Source: Spirosoma rhododendri (GTDB lineage: Bacteria; Bacteroidota; Bacteroidia; Cytophagales; Spirosomataceae). Taken from it: a stretch of 64,000 nt of DNA. Positions 40,261 to 49,317 of this stretch are shown piece by piece (positions within the stretch are counted from its first letter, which is position 1; each line of letters opens with the position of its first letter). Location of the stretch: positions 4,355,001-4,419,000 of the forward strand of contig NZ_CP051677.1 of assembly GCF_012849055.1 (NCBI RefSeq), written 5' to 3'. Position numbers and translations under genes: made by a program. The notes below the pieces were generated by a model, which did not search any database, was not told where the DNA came from, and saw only the letters and a list, made by a program, of their open reading frames with translations.

Positions 40261-40557
40261 CTAATGGATAGTCAGGATACGAACGGTCGATTCGTCGGGG
40301 CCGGGATGGGTCCGGCGAATGGCCTGAATCGCAGCCGCCATCCGGTGTTTTTCGGCCATTGCCGCCGTGCATTCGTAGCCATAGGTTTCCCGAACCCGCC
40401 GACTGGCGTGTTGCAGGGCGGTAGCGCACCGCTGCTCAAAATCGGGCAGATTCAGCTCCGTACCGGGCTCAAAATACGTTCGGATCACGCTCGATGGTGA
40501 GTAAATCGTTTCGTCGCGACCGTCGGGCCACTGAATATGTACGTATGTTTCCGGCAT
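40261..40557 (-). CDS. MSMEG_0570-family nitrogen starvation response protein
   Basis: A 98-residue protein starting at ATG 40557 (MPETYVHIQWPDGRDETIYS). The SPSSVIRTYFEPGTELNLPD segment and RRVRETYGYECTAAMAEKHR fit the MSMEG_0570 family, a small conserved component of Nit1C clusters of unknown biochemistry. It is 4 bp downstream of the AIR-synthase-like gene. No enzyme motif is visible. Confidence 0.8.
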   Translation of the reverse strand: MPETYVHIQWPDGRDETIYSPSSVIRTYFEPGTELNLPDFEQRCATALQHASRRVRETYGYECTAAMAEKHRMAAAIQAIRRTHPGPDESTVRILTIH

Positions 40558-40561
40558 GGTG

Positions 40562-41533
40562 TCAATACGATTGAGCGGGCATAATTTCATCCAACGGAAA
40601 CGAAACAAGCTGCTGGTTGTAAGCCAGTTGAATACCCGCTTCGTCCGTAATTCCGCCGACAGTGGCCGCCGTAATGCCGTTGCTGGCGAACAAGTCCAGT
40701 GTCGGCTGTAGGTACTGGTCGGGCACCGACAGCAGGTAGCCGTAGCTGGGAAAGCTGGTCAGCCATTTCAGCAGCGACACGCCGGGTGGAATGGGCAGCG
40801 CGTCGAGGTTCAGCGTGGCCCCCACCCCGGAGGTTCGGGTCAGCATCGCCAGCGTACCGATGATACCGCCCATGCTGATGTCTTTGGCCGCCGACGACCA
40901 GCCCATCTGAGCGATCTGGTGGGGCAGGCGCAGGGTTCGTTGCAAATCATTGGGCGATGCCGTCGTGCTGGCGTTCCAGAACGGATAGTCGCCATAGAAG
41001 GCCCCGTTCATGTCGACAGCGATCAGCAACTGCTCACCGGGTCGGGCGTCGAAGCTCGTCAGCAGGCGGTGGGCCTTGCCGATGATCGACACGGCAAGGT
41101 GCAGGCCATCGCTACCGTAGCAGGTGTGCCCGCCCACCATCGGCACGTCGTAGGCGCGGCAGGCCGCCAGCATCCCCTCCCACACCGCCCGACTGCCGGG
41201 CTGATCGGGCGTCCAGATCACGTTGGTCAGTGCAACCGGCAGGCCACCCATCGCGCAGACATCGCTGATGTTCACCATCACGGCCGAGTAGCCCGCAAAC
41301 CACGGGTCGCGGTTCAGAAAAGCCGGAATGATTCCTTCCGATGCGAAGAGCGTGTAGCCGCCCATCCCGTCGGGAATGGCCGCGCAGTCGTCGCCCAGGC
41401 GTACCTGCTCACCCGCCGACAGCCCCGTCGACACGCTGTCGCCCAACGGTTCATACGTGCGTTCGATCAACACCTTATCCCGAACGGATGGTATGGCCAG
41501 CAGGGATTCGATCAGTTGGTGCAGGTCGGACAT
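40562..41533 (-). CDS. AIR synthase-like protein (Sll0787 family)
   Basis: A 323-residue PurM/SelD-like ATP-binding protein from ATG 41533. The metal/ATP site RLGDDCAAIPDGMGGYTLFA, VMVNISDVCAMGGLPVALTN and VPMVGGHTCYGSDGLHLAVS follow the AIR synthase pattern; SAAKDISMGGIIGTLAMLTR is the C-terminal-domain signature. Members of this operon-specific family probably activate an acyl or formyl group with ATP, but no reaction is proven. The neighbouring acetyltransferase is fused to this domain in some actinobacteria (MSMEG_0567); here they are separate genes. Confidence 0.85.
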   Translation of the reverse strand: MSDLHQLIESLLAIPSVRDKVLIERTYEPLGDSVSTGLSAGEQVRLGDDCAAIPDGMGGYTLFASEGIIPAFLNRDPWFAGYSAVMVNISDVCAMGGLPVALTNVIWTPDQPGSRAVWEGMLAACRAYDVPMVGGHTCYGSDGLHLAVSIIGKAHRLLTSFDARPGEQLLIAVDMNGAFYGDYPFWNASTTASPNDLQRTLRLPHQIAQMGWSSAAKDISMGGIIGTLAMLTRTSGVGATLNLDALPIPPGVSLLKWLTSFPSYGYLLSVPDQYLQPTLDLFASNGITAATVGGITDEAGIQLAYNQQLVSFPLDEIMPAQSY

Positions 41534-41610
41534 GGCAATGGATTTTACGGATTGTTGAGACTGGGTATCGGCCGGATCAGCCGATGCGTTTGGTACGACG
41601 ACACCACGCC

Positions 41611-42195
41611 CTACCCCTGCTTCAGTTGCGCCAGTGAAACCTGCGACGGTGGATAGTACCGCAGGCTGGCTTCCATCCGGGCATGGGTCATGCCGTGAAG
41701 CTCGACGGTGTGCAGCGTGGTCCACTGCATACGTTCGAAAAAGCTGACATTCTGCATCTGTACGTTCGCCAGAAACCGGCGGCATCCGAGTGCTGTTGCC
41801 GTCGATACGGCCTTAAAAATCAGCGCGGCCCCAACCGACGTTTTAAACAGATCGGGTGCGTTGTCGGCATCGAACAGCCCCTGAATGGTAAACCGGGCTT
41901 TCTGCCGGTACGTATCCGCCACGCCCAGCCGTGAGCCAAACCAAAGCCCCGGTTCGCGCTCGTCGATCCGCACGACACCCACCACCCGGTCGGGCATACC
42001 CATGCAGTTCGAGACGGCCACGATGGGTAGGGCGTTCCGGTCGATTTCGTCGCGGTCGGTGGTCGAAAAAATGCGTTGTTCGGTGCAGAAAATCCGTCGG
42101 CGAAGGTCGGTATACTGCCGAAGCTGCCACGGTTGCCGGGCAAAATCGAACAGCAGATCGTCGTTTCGGAAGGGCGGTGGCGTTTCGATCAGCAT
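41611..42195 (-). CDS. Sll0786/MSMEG_0567-type GNAT acetyltransferase
   Basis: A 194-residue GNAT-related protein, start ATG 42195. Segments PWQLRQYTDLRRRIFCTEQR, VVGVVRIDEREPGLWFGSRL and VQMQNVSFFERMQWTTLHTV match the acetyltransferase of Nit1C clusters. A 7-bp overlap with the radical SAM gene indicates coupled translation. Its acyl acceptor is unknown. The 77 bp to the next gene is the longest gap inside the first part of the operon. Confidence 0.82.
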   Translation of the reverse strand: MLIETPPPFRNDDLLFDFARQPWQLRQYTDLRRRIFCTEQRIFSTTDRDEIDRNALPIVAVSNCMGMPDRVVGVVRIDEREPGLWFGSRLGVADTYRQKARFTIQGLFDADNAPDLFKTSVGAALIFKAVSTATALGCRRFLANVQMQNVSFFERMQWTTLHTVELHGMTHARMEASLRYYPPSQVSLAQLKQG

Positions 42196-43304
42196 ACAGC
42201 GGCCGCGTTGAGTTTCTCGAATGATTTAAGCGTCGAGCAGGCACCGCACTTGCCGCAACCCGCCTTGATCGTGTCGGCGGTCATACCGGCTTCGGCCAGC
42301 ATCTGCCCGACCGGACCCAGCACCGCCTTCATAAACACCGGACTGGGCGAGGGGTGGTTTTGCAGGGGCGTATTGCGAACCGGCACGAAAGGCACGACAA
42401 ACGGGTACACACCAATGGTAATCAGCTCGCGGCTAAGGTCAACGAGCGCGTCGACGCTATCGCCCAAACCCGCCAGCAAATAAGTCGACACCTGAGCCCG
42501 GCCAAACACGGCAACGGCCGCGCGGAAGGCGTCCATGTAATAATCGAGCGGCACCTCGGCTTTGCCCGGCATGATCTGCTCCCGCACCGCCTGCCCGGCC
42601 GCTTCGAGGTGCATCCCCAGCGTGTCGACACCGGCGTCGCGCAGTTTGGCGAACCAGCTAAAGTCGTCGGGGGGTTCGCACTGCACCTGAATCGGAATCG
42701 TGATACCCTGTTCGCGCAGCACGGCCACCGTGTCGCGCAGGATTTTCGCCCCCCGGTCTTTGGTAGCGGGAGTGCCGGTCGTGATCACCAGCTGCTCGAT
42801 CCCGTCCTGCTCGACGGCCACGCGTGTCACTTCAGCCAGTTGCAGCGGTTTCTTGTAGGCGATGGTCGTTCCGTACTTCAGCGACTCGCCGATAGCGCAG
42901 AACTGACACGACGTGCTGCTGTCGCCGTACCGGATACAATTTTGCAACAGCGTCGTTGCCAGTACGTTGTGACTGTGAAGCTGGGCTATTTTCCAGAACG
43001 GTACCCCGTCGGTGGTCGTATGGCTGTAAAAGTTGGGCTGGCGCGGAAAGCTGATAAGCCCCAGCTTTTCGCCGTTCCGCAGCAGATCGGCCACGCCCAG
43101 CACGTTGGGGGCACCCGCGTGGTAGGGCGACGATCCCGACGACTGATTGTAGACCGGCACCATCAGCGTCGTACCGGCAATCCGCACGGCTTTGTGGTCC
43201 GTTGGTCCGGCACCACCCCGGCGGGCGGGTGTCGTGCCAGCTACCAAGTCGTCGAGCCGCAGCCCCATCGTCTGCAATTCAGTCAATAGTTCCTCGGAGA
43301 GCAT
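42189..43304 (-). CDS. MSMEG_0568-family radical SAM protein
   Basis: A 371-residue radical SAM protein. The cluster-binding cysteines are in [20 protein letters not shown], with nine residues between the first and second Cys, unlike the usual CX3CX2[21 protein letters not shown] and [20 protein letters not shown] lie in the barrel, and the C-terminus has [10 protein letters not shown], probably a second metal site. It overlaps the nitrilase gene by 26 bp and the acetyltransferase by 7 bp. The unusual spacing and C-terminal motif are features of this operon-specific family; its reaction is not known to me. Confidence 0.88.
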   Translation of the reverse strand: MLSEELLTELQTMGLRLDDLVAGTTPARRGGAGPTDHKAVRIAGTTLMVPVYNQSSGSSPYHAGAPNVLGVADLLRNGEKLGLISFPRQPNFYSHTTTDGVPFWKIAQLHSHNVLATTLLQNCIRYGDSSTSCQFCAIGESLKYGTTIAYKKPLQLAEVTRVAVEQDGIEQLVITTGTPATKDRGAKILRDTVAVLREQGITIPIQVQCEPPDDFSWFAKLRDAGVDTLGMHLEAAGQAVREQIMPGKAEVPLDYYMDAFRAAVAVFGRAQVSTYLLAGLGDSVDALVDLSRELITIGVYPFVVPFVPVRNTPLQNHPSPSPVFMKAVLGPVGQMLAEAGMTADTIKAGCGKCGACSTLKSFEKLNAAAVC

Positions 43305-44265
43305 AGGCAGGTGTCGTTACGTCAGGCCGACCGCCGTGGGTGTGTACCGGCTGGTGGGCCGCCTGATTCAGGTTGACAGACAGTAATTCGGGCCGGGCGT
43401 AGTGCCCAACGGAATCCATCATTCGCTTTCGTTTCCAGATTAGGGCCATGTCCAGTTCCGCATAGGCAATACCTTCGCCTTCGGTGATGGGCGGGCACAG
43501 ATGAACCCCTTCCGGCGAAATGATGGCGGTCATGCAGCCACCGCGCAGGGCTTTTTGCAGGGCCGGGTCGGGCGTGATCGACGTAATCTGTTCGTCGTCG
43601 AGCCAGCCACAGGCGTTGATCACGAAGCAGCCAGCTTCCAGCGCGTGGTGCCGGATCGTGACTTCCATCTGATCGGCGAAAATCTGCCCGACCATCGACC
43701 CCGGAAACTGCCCACAGTGAATTTCTTCGCCATCGGCCATGAGCGCGTAGCGGGCCAGCGGGTTGTAGTGCTCCCAGCAGGCCAGCGCCCCCACGCGCGC
43801 AATCGTCGTGTCGACGGCGTGCAAGCCGCTGCCGTCGCCCTGCCCCCAGATCATCCGCTCGTGGTAGGTGGGCGTGATCTTCCGTCGTTTCAGCACCAGT
43901 TCCCCCGTCGTATCGAATACGAGCTGGGTGTTGTAGAGCGTACCGCCGTCGCGTTCGTTGACCCCCAGCACCACCACCATCGAGCACTCGCGGGCCGCAC
44001 TCGCGACCAGATCGGTCAGCGGACCCGGCACCACGACCGATTCGGCGTAGAGTTTCAGGTGCTCCTTGCCAGCCGCAACGGGCGGGGTGATGAACGAAAA
44101 ATACGGGTAGTTGGGCACGAACGTTTCGGGAAACACGATGATGTCGGTGCCCTGCGCTGCCGCCATCCGGATCGTATCGCAGACCTTTTCGATGGTGCCG
44201 ATCCCGTCGCCCAGTACCGGTTTAATCTGTGCCGCTGCGGCTTTGATGACTTTTTTGGTAGCCAT
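43279..44265 (-). CDS. Nitrilase (Nit6803/Nit1 type)
   Basis: A 328-residue nitrilase-superfamily enzyme. The catalytic triad is visible: Glu in [16 protein letters not shown], Lys in [14 protein letters not shown], Cys in [17 protein letters not shown], followed by HCGQFPGSM. Nitrilases hydrolyse nitriles to carboxylic acid and ammonia; the Synechocystis relative Nit6803 (sll0784) acts on dinitriles and others. In this operon the enzyme is thought to release ammonia from nitriles, and in pseudomonads the Nit1C cluster supports growth on cyanide. It is the second gene of the operon, after the Sll0783-like gene. Confidence 0.92.
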   Translation of the reverse strand: MATKKVIKAAAAQIKPVLGDGIGTIEKVCDTIRMAAAQGTDIIVFPETFVPNYPYFSFITPPVAAGKEHLKLYAESVVVPGPLTDLVASAARECSMVVVLGVNERDGGTLYNTQLVFDTTGELVLKRRKITPTYHERMIWGQGDGSGLHAVDTTIARVGALACWEHYNPLARYALMADGEEIHCGQFPGSMVGQIFADQMEVTIRHHALEAGCFVINACGWLDDEQITSITPDPALQKALRGGCMTAIISPEGVHLCPPITEGEGIAYAELDMALIWKRKRMMDSVGHYARPELLSVNLNQAAHQPVHTHGGRPDVTTPAYALRGTID

Positions 44266-44344
44266 ACCTACGGTTTCTGGTTTTCAGTCTGTTGCTTTCA
44301 GCGAACGTCACGGCAGCAGGCGGAGTCGCCCACTCCCTACCTCA

Positions 44345-44827
44345 CTACAGGGTCCAGGTGTCGATAATCACCGAGTTGTCGCGCCGGTGGATCAGGTTGA
44401 GATCGAGCACATCGAGCGGGCCAATGGGGCGTATACCGGGCAGCAGCGACGGTTCGCCATGCCCGTAGAGTGCCTGAAGCGCAAAGCGGCAGGCGAAGAT
44501 CTTGCCGCCCTCTTCCATGAACTTCATCAGCCGCTGCGTGTAGACGAGGTGACCGGGGAAGGCTTCGCTACCGATCTTGGGAAAACCGCGCTGAATACCG
44601 AGAGTAACGCCGGGGCCGTAGAGCAGAATCGATGTGTCGAACCCTTTCCGTAGCAGCCGCGTCGCCGACAGGATATTGACCAGTCCGATAGACCCTTCGA
44701 ACGCTACCGTGTGAAACGTGACGAGGGCTTTCTGGCCGGGTTCGGCCTTGACGTCCTCAAATACTTTCTCCTCATAATCAACAAAATAATCACCGTCCTT
44801 GTGGGGTTCGAGTTCTACTTTGGGCAT
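44345..44827 (-). CDS. MSMEG_0572/Sll0783-family nitrogen starvation response protein
   Basis: A 160-residue protein; start ATG 44827 gives [60 protein letters not shown] and [20 protein letters not shown] are the family pattern; the [10 protein letters not shown] segment resembles DsrE-like folds. Sll0783 of Synechocystis is needed for polyhydroxybutyrate accumulation under nitrogen starvation. This is the first gene of the operon, with a promoter-like sequence 45-75 bp upstream. Confidence 0.87.
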   Translation of the reverse strand: MPKVELEPHKDGDYFVDYEEKVFEDVKAEPGQKALVTFHTVAFEGSIGLVNILSATRLLRKGFDTSILLYGPGVTLGIQRGFPKIGSEAFPGHLVYTQRLMKFMEEGGKIFACRFALQALYGHGEPSLLPGIRPIGPLDVLDLNLIHRRDNSVIIDTWTL

Positions 44828-44871
44828 GACATGGTCAGGTTTACGTGATTGGCTCCAGTGTGCAGCCACAA

Positions 44872-44902
44872 CAAACCTAAGACTTGTCTAAAATAAGGTC
44901 AA
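44872..44902 (-). promoter_or_regulatory. Bacteroidota-type promoter for the Nit1C operon
   Basis: On the minus strand TTG (44900-44902) and TAGGTTTG (44872-44879) are separated by 20 bases, matching the TTG-N19-21-TAnnTTTG consensus of the Bacteroidota housekeeping sigma factor. It points at the first operon gene, whose start is about 45 bp further (44827). The divergent regulator gene starts at 45113. Confidence 0.6.
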
Positions 44903-45112
44903 TCACCTGAATTAGTGATTTTTATAGCTGTATTTTCCAATAAAACAATATTATCTATAGATAATACAACTACACGCAAAATATTAATTAACAGATAGAC
45001 TGGTTTTCAATCATTCATATCCGATTTTTGTCTACTCCCTATCCGGTAGCGTACCGCCTGCGGGTCGTTATCGTCTTTCAATCGCTACAACCCATGAAAA
45101 AAGCCGCAACGT

Positions 45113-45889
45113 ATGAAGAACGGGCTGGTCGATGCTACTACCCCCGAGGGTCTGGAATTTGTCACGTTTCTGAATAGTCTGCGCTCGCTGCACGACGACC
45201 TGAAACCCATCTTCCAGTCGGAAGTTGAGCAGTACCTGCAAACGGTGCCGCTCCTGCCGACGCAGTTTATGTACGTCCACGACATCCGGTCGGGCCGGTT
45301 TTTTCACAAGGGTTTCGACTCTTGTCTCGGCTATGAGCTGTCGGATCTGACGGCCGACTTCATCGTTCGGTTTATCCACCCGGCCGACCGCAGCACGTAT
45401 TTTACCCTGTCGAAGGCCCTGTTGTCGTTCGTGCTGGGCAACGCGCCCTACCTCGCTCCGTTTCTGACGACATTCCAGATGAACTACCGGGTGCAAAAGG
45501 CCGACGGCACCTACATAACCATCCTGCGGCAGAGTACCCCGTTTATCATCAACCAGCAGAATGAGGTCGTCGCCCACCTGAGTATCTGCACCGACATTAG
45601 CCTGGTTACGACATCCAGCCGTATCAACTGGCACCTGGCGGGACCCCGCAGTGAAACGTTCCCGCAGTTTCTCCGGGATTATCTTCAGCGTACCCAACCC
45701 CTCTTCAGCGAACGCGAGCAGGATATTCTCCGGCTGGTTGGGCAGGGACTGTCGAGTCAGGAGATCGGCGACCGGCTATTTATCAGCGTCAACACCGTCA
45801 ATACGCACCGGAAAAGCCTGATGAAAAAAGCCAACGTCAACAAAACCATCGACCTGATCGCCCACGCCCGCGAACACGGGTACATGTAA
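45113..45889 (+). CDS. PAS-LuxR transcriptional regulator, divergent from the Nit1C operon
   Basis: A 258-residue regulator. The middle part (about 50-165: FMYVHDIRSGRFFHKGFDSC, RVQKADGTYITILRQSTPFI) is a PAS-type sensor fold. The C-terminus is a LuxR helix-turn-helix: LFSEREQDILRLVGQGLSSQ then EIGDRLFISVNTVNTHRKSL (about 195-240). No receiver or kinase domain is seen, so it probably senses a ligand directly through PAS. ATG 45113 was chosen; an ATG at 45094 is in another frame. The divergent layout with a 285-bp gap suggests control of the nitrilase operon, which is inference. Confidence 0.85.
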   Translation: MKNGLVDATTPEGLEFVTFLNSLRSLHDDLKPIFQSEVEQYLQTVPLLPTQFMYVHDIRSGRFFHKGFDSCLGYELSDLTADFIVRFIHPADRSTYFTLSKALLSFVLGNAPYLAPFLTTFQMNYRVQKADGTYITILRQSTPFIINQQNEVVAHLSICTDISLVTTSSRINWHLAGPRSETFPQFLRDYLQRTQPLFSEREQDILRLVGQGLSSQEIGDRLFISVNTVNTHRKSLMKKANVNKTIDLIAHAREHGYM

Positions 45890-45978
45890 GCGGAACGCCG
45901 ATATGCTTCGGTTTTGCGGGGTAAAATGCGGTACTTCGGTGTTCAGACTAACCCGCCAGCTCCGGCTGGTGCCGCGCT

Positions 45979-47097
45979 ATGCATTTCGATACGCTTGCCC
46001 TGAAAGCCACTCATCAGGCCGACCCAACAACGGGGGCCGTGGTCCCGCCCATACATCTTGCCACGACCTTTGCCCGCGACGAAGCCAACGAACTAACCGG
46101 GCCGTACCTGTACACGCGCCCCAACAACCCCAACCGCGAAGCCCTCGAAACGGCATTGGCGACGCTCGAAGGCGGAGCCGTCGGGATGGCGTTCGGGTCG
46201 GGGCAGGCGGCTACCATGACGCTCTTGCAGGCACTCAGCCCCGGCGATCACGTACTCGTAGCCACCGACTCGTACTACGGCACCCCCGCCCTGCTCGAAC
46301 AGGTGTTTCACCCCTGGGGCCTGACCTACACGCGGGTACACATGGACGATCTGGACGCGGTGAAGCAGTCGATGCACGAAAACACGCGGCTGGTCTGGTG
46401 CGAAACGCCCTCGAACCCCCTCCTGACAATCACTGACTTACTAACAGTTGCGCGACTGGCGCACGACGCGGGGGCACTCTGCGTCTGCGACAACACCTGG
46501 GCGACGCCCGTGCTGCAACGCCCGCTCGAGTTGAACTGCGACATCGTGATGCACTCGACCAGCAAGTACCTGAGCGGCCACTCCGACGTGCTGGGCGGGG
46601 CACTGGTATTCAAACGCAACGACGAGTTCGCCCAGCGGGTCCGGTCGTTGCAAAGTCTGTCGGGGGCGGTGCCGTCGCCGTTCGATTGCTGGCTCATTAG
46701 TCGGGGCATCAAAACGTTGGGCGTCCGAATGCGGGCGCAGATGGCCACCGCGCAGGCCGTCGCCGACTTCCTCGACGGGCATCCATCGGTCGAAAAAGTG
46801 CATTACCCCGGCCTGCCCAATCACCCCGACCGCGCGCTGATTGCCCAGCAAATGAACGGGCCAGGGGCCATGCTATCGGTGCAGGTAAACGGTGGAGCCG
46901 CCGAAGCGCTGGCGTTTATCGGTAAGCTGAAACTGTTCACCCGCGCCACGAGTCTGGGAGGTGTCGAAAGTTTGATCGAGCACCGGGCCAGCGTCGAAGG
47001 CCCCAACTCCACCACGCCTGCCAACCTGCTCCGCGTATCCATCGGCCTCGAACACGCCGAAGACCTGATCGCCGATCTGGCGCAGGCGTTGCGGTAA
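45979..47097 (+). CDS. PLP-dependent trans-sulfuration enzyme (cystathionine gamma-synthase/lyase-like)
   Basis: A 372-residue enzyme of the Cys/Met metabolism PLP family. TTGAVVPPIHLATTF, the Tyr/Arg site YLYTRPNNPNREALE, AFGSGQAATM, and VCDNTWATP lead to the Schiff-base lysine in MHSTSKYLSGHSD (Lys196). The C-terminal TRATSLGGVESLIEHRAS is the family signature. It might be a synthase, lyase or gamma-lyase; sequence alone does not decide. It starts 89 bp after the regulator on the same strand; the MetF-like gene nearby suggests a possible sulfur/methionine connection, which is only suggestive. Confidence 0.88.
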   Translation: MHFDTLALKATHQADPTTGAVVPPIHLATTFARDEANELTGPYLYTRPNNPNREALETALATLEGGAVGMAFGSGQAATMTLLQALSPGDHVLVATDSYYGTPALLEQVFHPWGLTYTRVHMDDLDAVKQSMHENTRLVWCETPSNPLLTITDLLTVARLAHDAGALCVCDNTWATPVLQRPLELNCDIVMHSTSKYLSGHSDVLGGALVFKRNDEFAQRVRSLQSLSGAVPSPFDCWLISRGIKTLGVRMRAQMATAQAVADFLDGHPSVEKVHYPGLPNHPDRALIAQQMNGPGAMLSVQVNGGAAEALAFIGKLKLFTRATSLGGVESLIEHRASVEGPNSTTPANLLRVSIGLEHAEDLIADLAQALR

Positions 47098-47102
47098 GTT
47101 TG

Positions 47103-47434
47103 CGGTATATGGTTTACAGTTTTCGGTTTACGGCGGCTGACGCGCATGTGTAGCCTGGACCTCCAGGTCCGGGTGCCCGTCAAGGCAACTATATCAGGCG
47201 GCAGCTTTTTGGCCGCTTTGCGACCACCCGGACCTGGAGCCGCGCCGGCGGGCCGGTCCAGGCTACAGTTTGTCGTCTGCACCTTCCAGGTGTAGACGGG
47301 CGCGATAGCGGCCAGATAGCTGCCGCCTTACGTAGTTAGCCTACGGCTACCAGACGTGGATCGCACCGCGCCACGGTGGCCGGCGCACCGGTCCAGGCTA
47401 CTGTAAACCATATACTGAAAACCGAATACCGAGT
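47103..47434. repeat. Complex intergenic inverted-repeat element
   Basis: The element is bounded by the words ggtatatggtttacag (from 47103) and ctgtaaaccatatactg (about 47401-47417), which are reverse complements, and contains nested GC-rich repeats: gtagcctggacctccaggtc near 47149, its partner near 47228-47268, and ggtccaggctact near 47391-47403. No gene is visible. It looks like a dispersed, hairpin-forming repeat copy; a terminator role for the upstream gene is possible. Confidence 0.6.
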
Positions 47435-47830
47435 TTACTTCCTCGGCCTAATTCGCCGGATGGCTGATGAATGCCGTTTGGTCGTGTCGTACCCATGTAT
47501 CGGCATATTGTCCAAAGTAGCCCGAACGACGTTGGATGGGTCTTTTGGTGAGCGGTAAAAGGCGTTGTCGGGTACCGTCGTCGGCATGGGAATGGTGCTA
47601 CCGCGCTCGGGCCGGGCAACCGGCATATCGTCGGGTTTACCCCGGTCGGCATTGGGCAGACTTTTCAACAGTTCGTGAGTAACGCTGTCGGAGAAATTGT
47701 TCGGCCGGAGAATAATCTTGCTGCCGCGTTCGGGCCGGGCAACCGGCATCGAATCCGGCCGGACCTGACCGGGCGTTTGTCCGTATGTCTGATACGCAGC
47801 CAGCATCAGCAAAACGTATAGTGATTTCAT
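47435..47830 (-). CDS. Secreted hypothetical protein with duplicated motif
   Basis: A 131-residue protein with signal peptide MKSLYVLLMLAAYQTYG (ATG 47830). The mature part contains the word MPVARPERGS twice, about 35 residues apart, each followed by an I-rich segment (KIILRPNNFSD and TIPMPTTVPD). The C-terminus is basic (KRHSSAIRRIRPRK). I do not recognise a family. It is divergent from the FMN reductase gene, and its 3' end borders the inverted-repeat element. Confidence 0.65.
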   Translation of the reverse strand: MKSLYVLLMLAAYQTYGQTPGQVRPDSMPVARPERGSKIILRPNNFSDSVTHELLKSLPNADRGKPDDMPVARPERGSTIPMPTTVPDNAFYRSPKDPSNVVRATLDNMPIHGYDTTKRHSSAIRRIRPRK

Positions 47831-47994
47831 GGTCGTAGTACACTTTGGTTTGTCTATCTGATGACAAAGACCCCGTGACTTCCACAACCGTTGCAGCCAA
47901 CGTCCTGAAAAAGAGTCGGCACCTGCCCTATTATCACAAACCGAAACCAATCTGTGCGACACTGGGTTGGTTAGGCAATTACGACCCCACTCCT

Positions 47995-48588
47995 ATGCAT
48001 ATTGCGCTTATAGCGACCTCGTCGCGCCCCAACAGCAACTCGCTTCGTTTCGTCAATTACCTGAACAACCTGTTGGCCGAAACGAATCAGCATACCGTCA
48101 CCATCGTTAATTACGAGCACTACGACATACCATTTGCCGGTCAGGGCTGGCTCAACGCCGATGCGCTGACGCCCTTCCAGCAAGAACTGACCACCGCCTG
48201 GGCTTCGGCCGATCTGGTGATCTTCGCCTTACCTGAATACAACTGGACGGCCCCGGCGCAGGCCACCAATGCCATTCACCAGCTAGGCACCCCCGCGTTC
48301 AAGCACCTGTTTGCCGACAAAGTGTTTGCGATGGTTGGTATTTCGAATGGGCGGGGTGGGCGGCAACCGGCCCTCGATATGGGCACGGTGGTCAACAAGA
48401 TCATTAGCTTCACCAACAGCTCGTCTATCGTGTCGCCGAAGCTGTACGAATCGCACGAAACCGACAAAAACATTGACCCCAACGGGCAGTTTGTCGGCCA
48501 TGAAGTGTACGAGCGCACCGTCCGTTCGTTCCTCGATTACACGCTTACCGTGGCACAGCGGTGGGTCGGTGCCGAGCAGACAGCCTGA
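47995..48588 (+). CDS. NADPH-dependent FMN reductase family protein
   Basis: A 197-residue flavodoxin-like reductase; ATG 47995 gives MHIALIATSSRPNSNSLRFV, whose SSRPNSNS loop binds FMN phosphate. LVIFALPEYNWTAPAQATNA is the second flavin-contact segment (the family has PEYN), and VFAMVGISNGRGGRQPALDM follows. Such enzymes reduce FMN, quinones, chromate or azo dyes with NAD(P)H; the physiological substrate is unknown. An open frame continues upstream but lacks family-like sequence. Confidence 0.87.
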   Translation: MHIALIATSSRPNSNSLRFVNYLNNLLAETNQHTVTIVNYEHYDIPFAGQGWLNADALTPFQQELTTAWASADLVIFALPEYNWTAPAQATNAIHQLGTPAFKHLFADKVFAMVGISNGRGGRQPALDMGTVVNKIISFTNSSSIVSPKLYESHETDKNIDPNGQFVGHEVYERTVRSFLDYTLTVAQRWVGAEQTA

Positions 48589-48630
48589 TAACCGTTTAAC
48601 ACGCAACGTACAACGTCTAGCAATCAGCCC

Positions 48631-48834
48631 ATGAATTCTATTCCTGACGAAGAGCAGCTTAAAAAAAACGTGGAGGATCGCATCCGCGAAGCCATTCTCG
48701 CTATCGAGCCTGATGCTCAGGTAACGGTTTCGGTCGACATGAGAACCGGAAAAGTCGTGGTCGAGGGGGCCGATGATGACCTGGTGAACCGGGCCATCGA
48801 TTCCATTCCTTCATCAGACAGCAGCGACGAGTAA
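48631..48834 (+). CDS. Small acidic hypothetical protein
   Basis: A 67-residue acidic protein: an N-terminal helix (DEEQLKKNVEDRIREAILAI) and a beta segment (QVTVSVDMRTGKVVVEGADD) resembling one BON-like unit, then a serine/acid-rich tail. Start ATG 48631, 42 bp after the FMN reductase. No enzyme motif and no clear family; a real gene is likely because of normal codon use and the terminator right after it. Confidence 0.6.
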   Translation: MNSIPDEEQLKKNVEDRIREAILAIEPDAQVTVSVDMRTGKVVVEGADDDLVNRAIDSIPSSDSSDE

Positions 48835-48860
48835 TCTGACAGGTTCTTCTTGTGAAATGT

Positions 48861-48898
48861 AACAGTGATGTCAGGTCTAGCGACCTGACATCACTGTT
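48861..48898. terminator. Bidirectional perfect hairpin
   Basis: A perfect 17-bp stem (48861-48877 and 48882-48898) with a 4-base loop, between the stop of the small acidic protein (48834) and the stop of the convergent gene (48937). T residues flank it on both sides. Confidence 0.8.
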
Positions 48899-48936
48899 GT
48901 TTACGAACTTGTTGCCACACACTACCGACTACACGT

Positions 48937-49317
48937 TTACGCTGCGGCAGTCGAACGCTGCTCTACCCAATCTATAATCGAGTCGGCCCGTTTCAAACCA
49001 ATTTCCACTATTACCGCATCCTGCAAACCGTCGTAGATCATGCTGAGGTGTAGCACTTGGTACGTAGTCCTGAACGCACTTAGTACGTCCTTATTGAGAA
49101 GTAACAGTTGCTGTCCGTACCAGTCTACATCCTTCCGATCATTACGTTTAAGCCCCAGCACATCATTCAGTGCCATCAACACGCCCGCATAGGCGGTGCG
49201 ACCAGCCATCCTGACGTACTTAGCATCCTGATAATAGCCTTCTTCTTTGTTGGCTTTTTCGCGTAAAATAGTACGGGCGTCGTCGAGGTTGCGCCTGGCT
49301 TTACTGATTGAATCCAT
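48937..49317 (-). CDS. Hypothetical helical protein (DUF5618/HEPN-like)
   Basis: A 126-residue all-helical protein: SISKARRNLDDARTILREKA, RMAGRTAYAGVLMALNDVLG, DWYGQQLLLLNKDVLSAFRT and LHLSMIYDGLQDAVIVEIGL. It resembles the DUF5618 group of Bacteroidota, which looks HEPN-like; this is from memory and not tested. No RX4-6H motif of nuclease HEPNs is visible, and no nucleotidyltransferase partner is next to it. Confidence 0.6.
   Translation of the reverse strand: MDSISKARRNLDDARTILREKANKEEGYYQDAKYVRMAGRTAYAGVLMALNDVLGLKRNDRKDVDWYGQQLLLLNKDVLSAFRTTYQVLHLSMIYDGLQDAVIVEIGLKRADSIIDWVEQRSTAAA

Noticed and set aside
42354..43289. 311-codon frame on the plus strand
   Set aside because: Antisense to the radical SAM gene; composition rich in H, R, A and G with no recognisable domain.
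45979..47097. Reading the gene as part of the Nit1C operon
   Set aside because: It is on the other strand, after the regulator, so it cannot be in the same transcript; a functional link is speculative.
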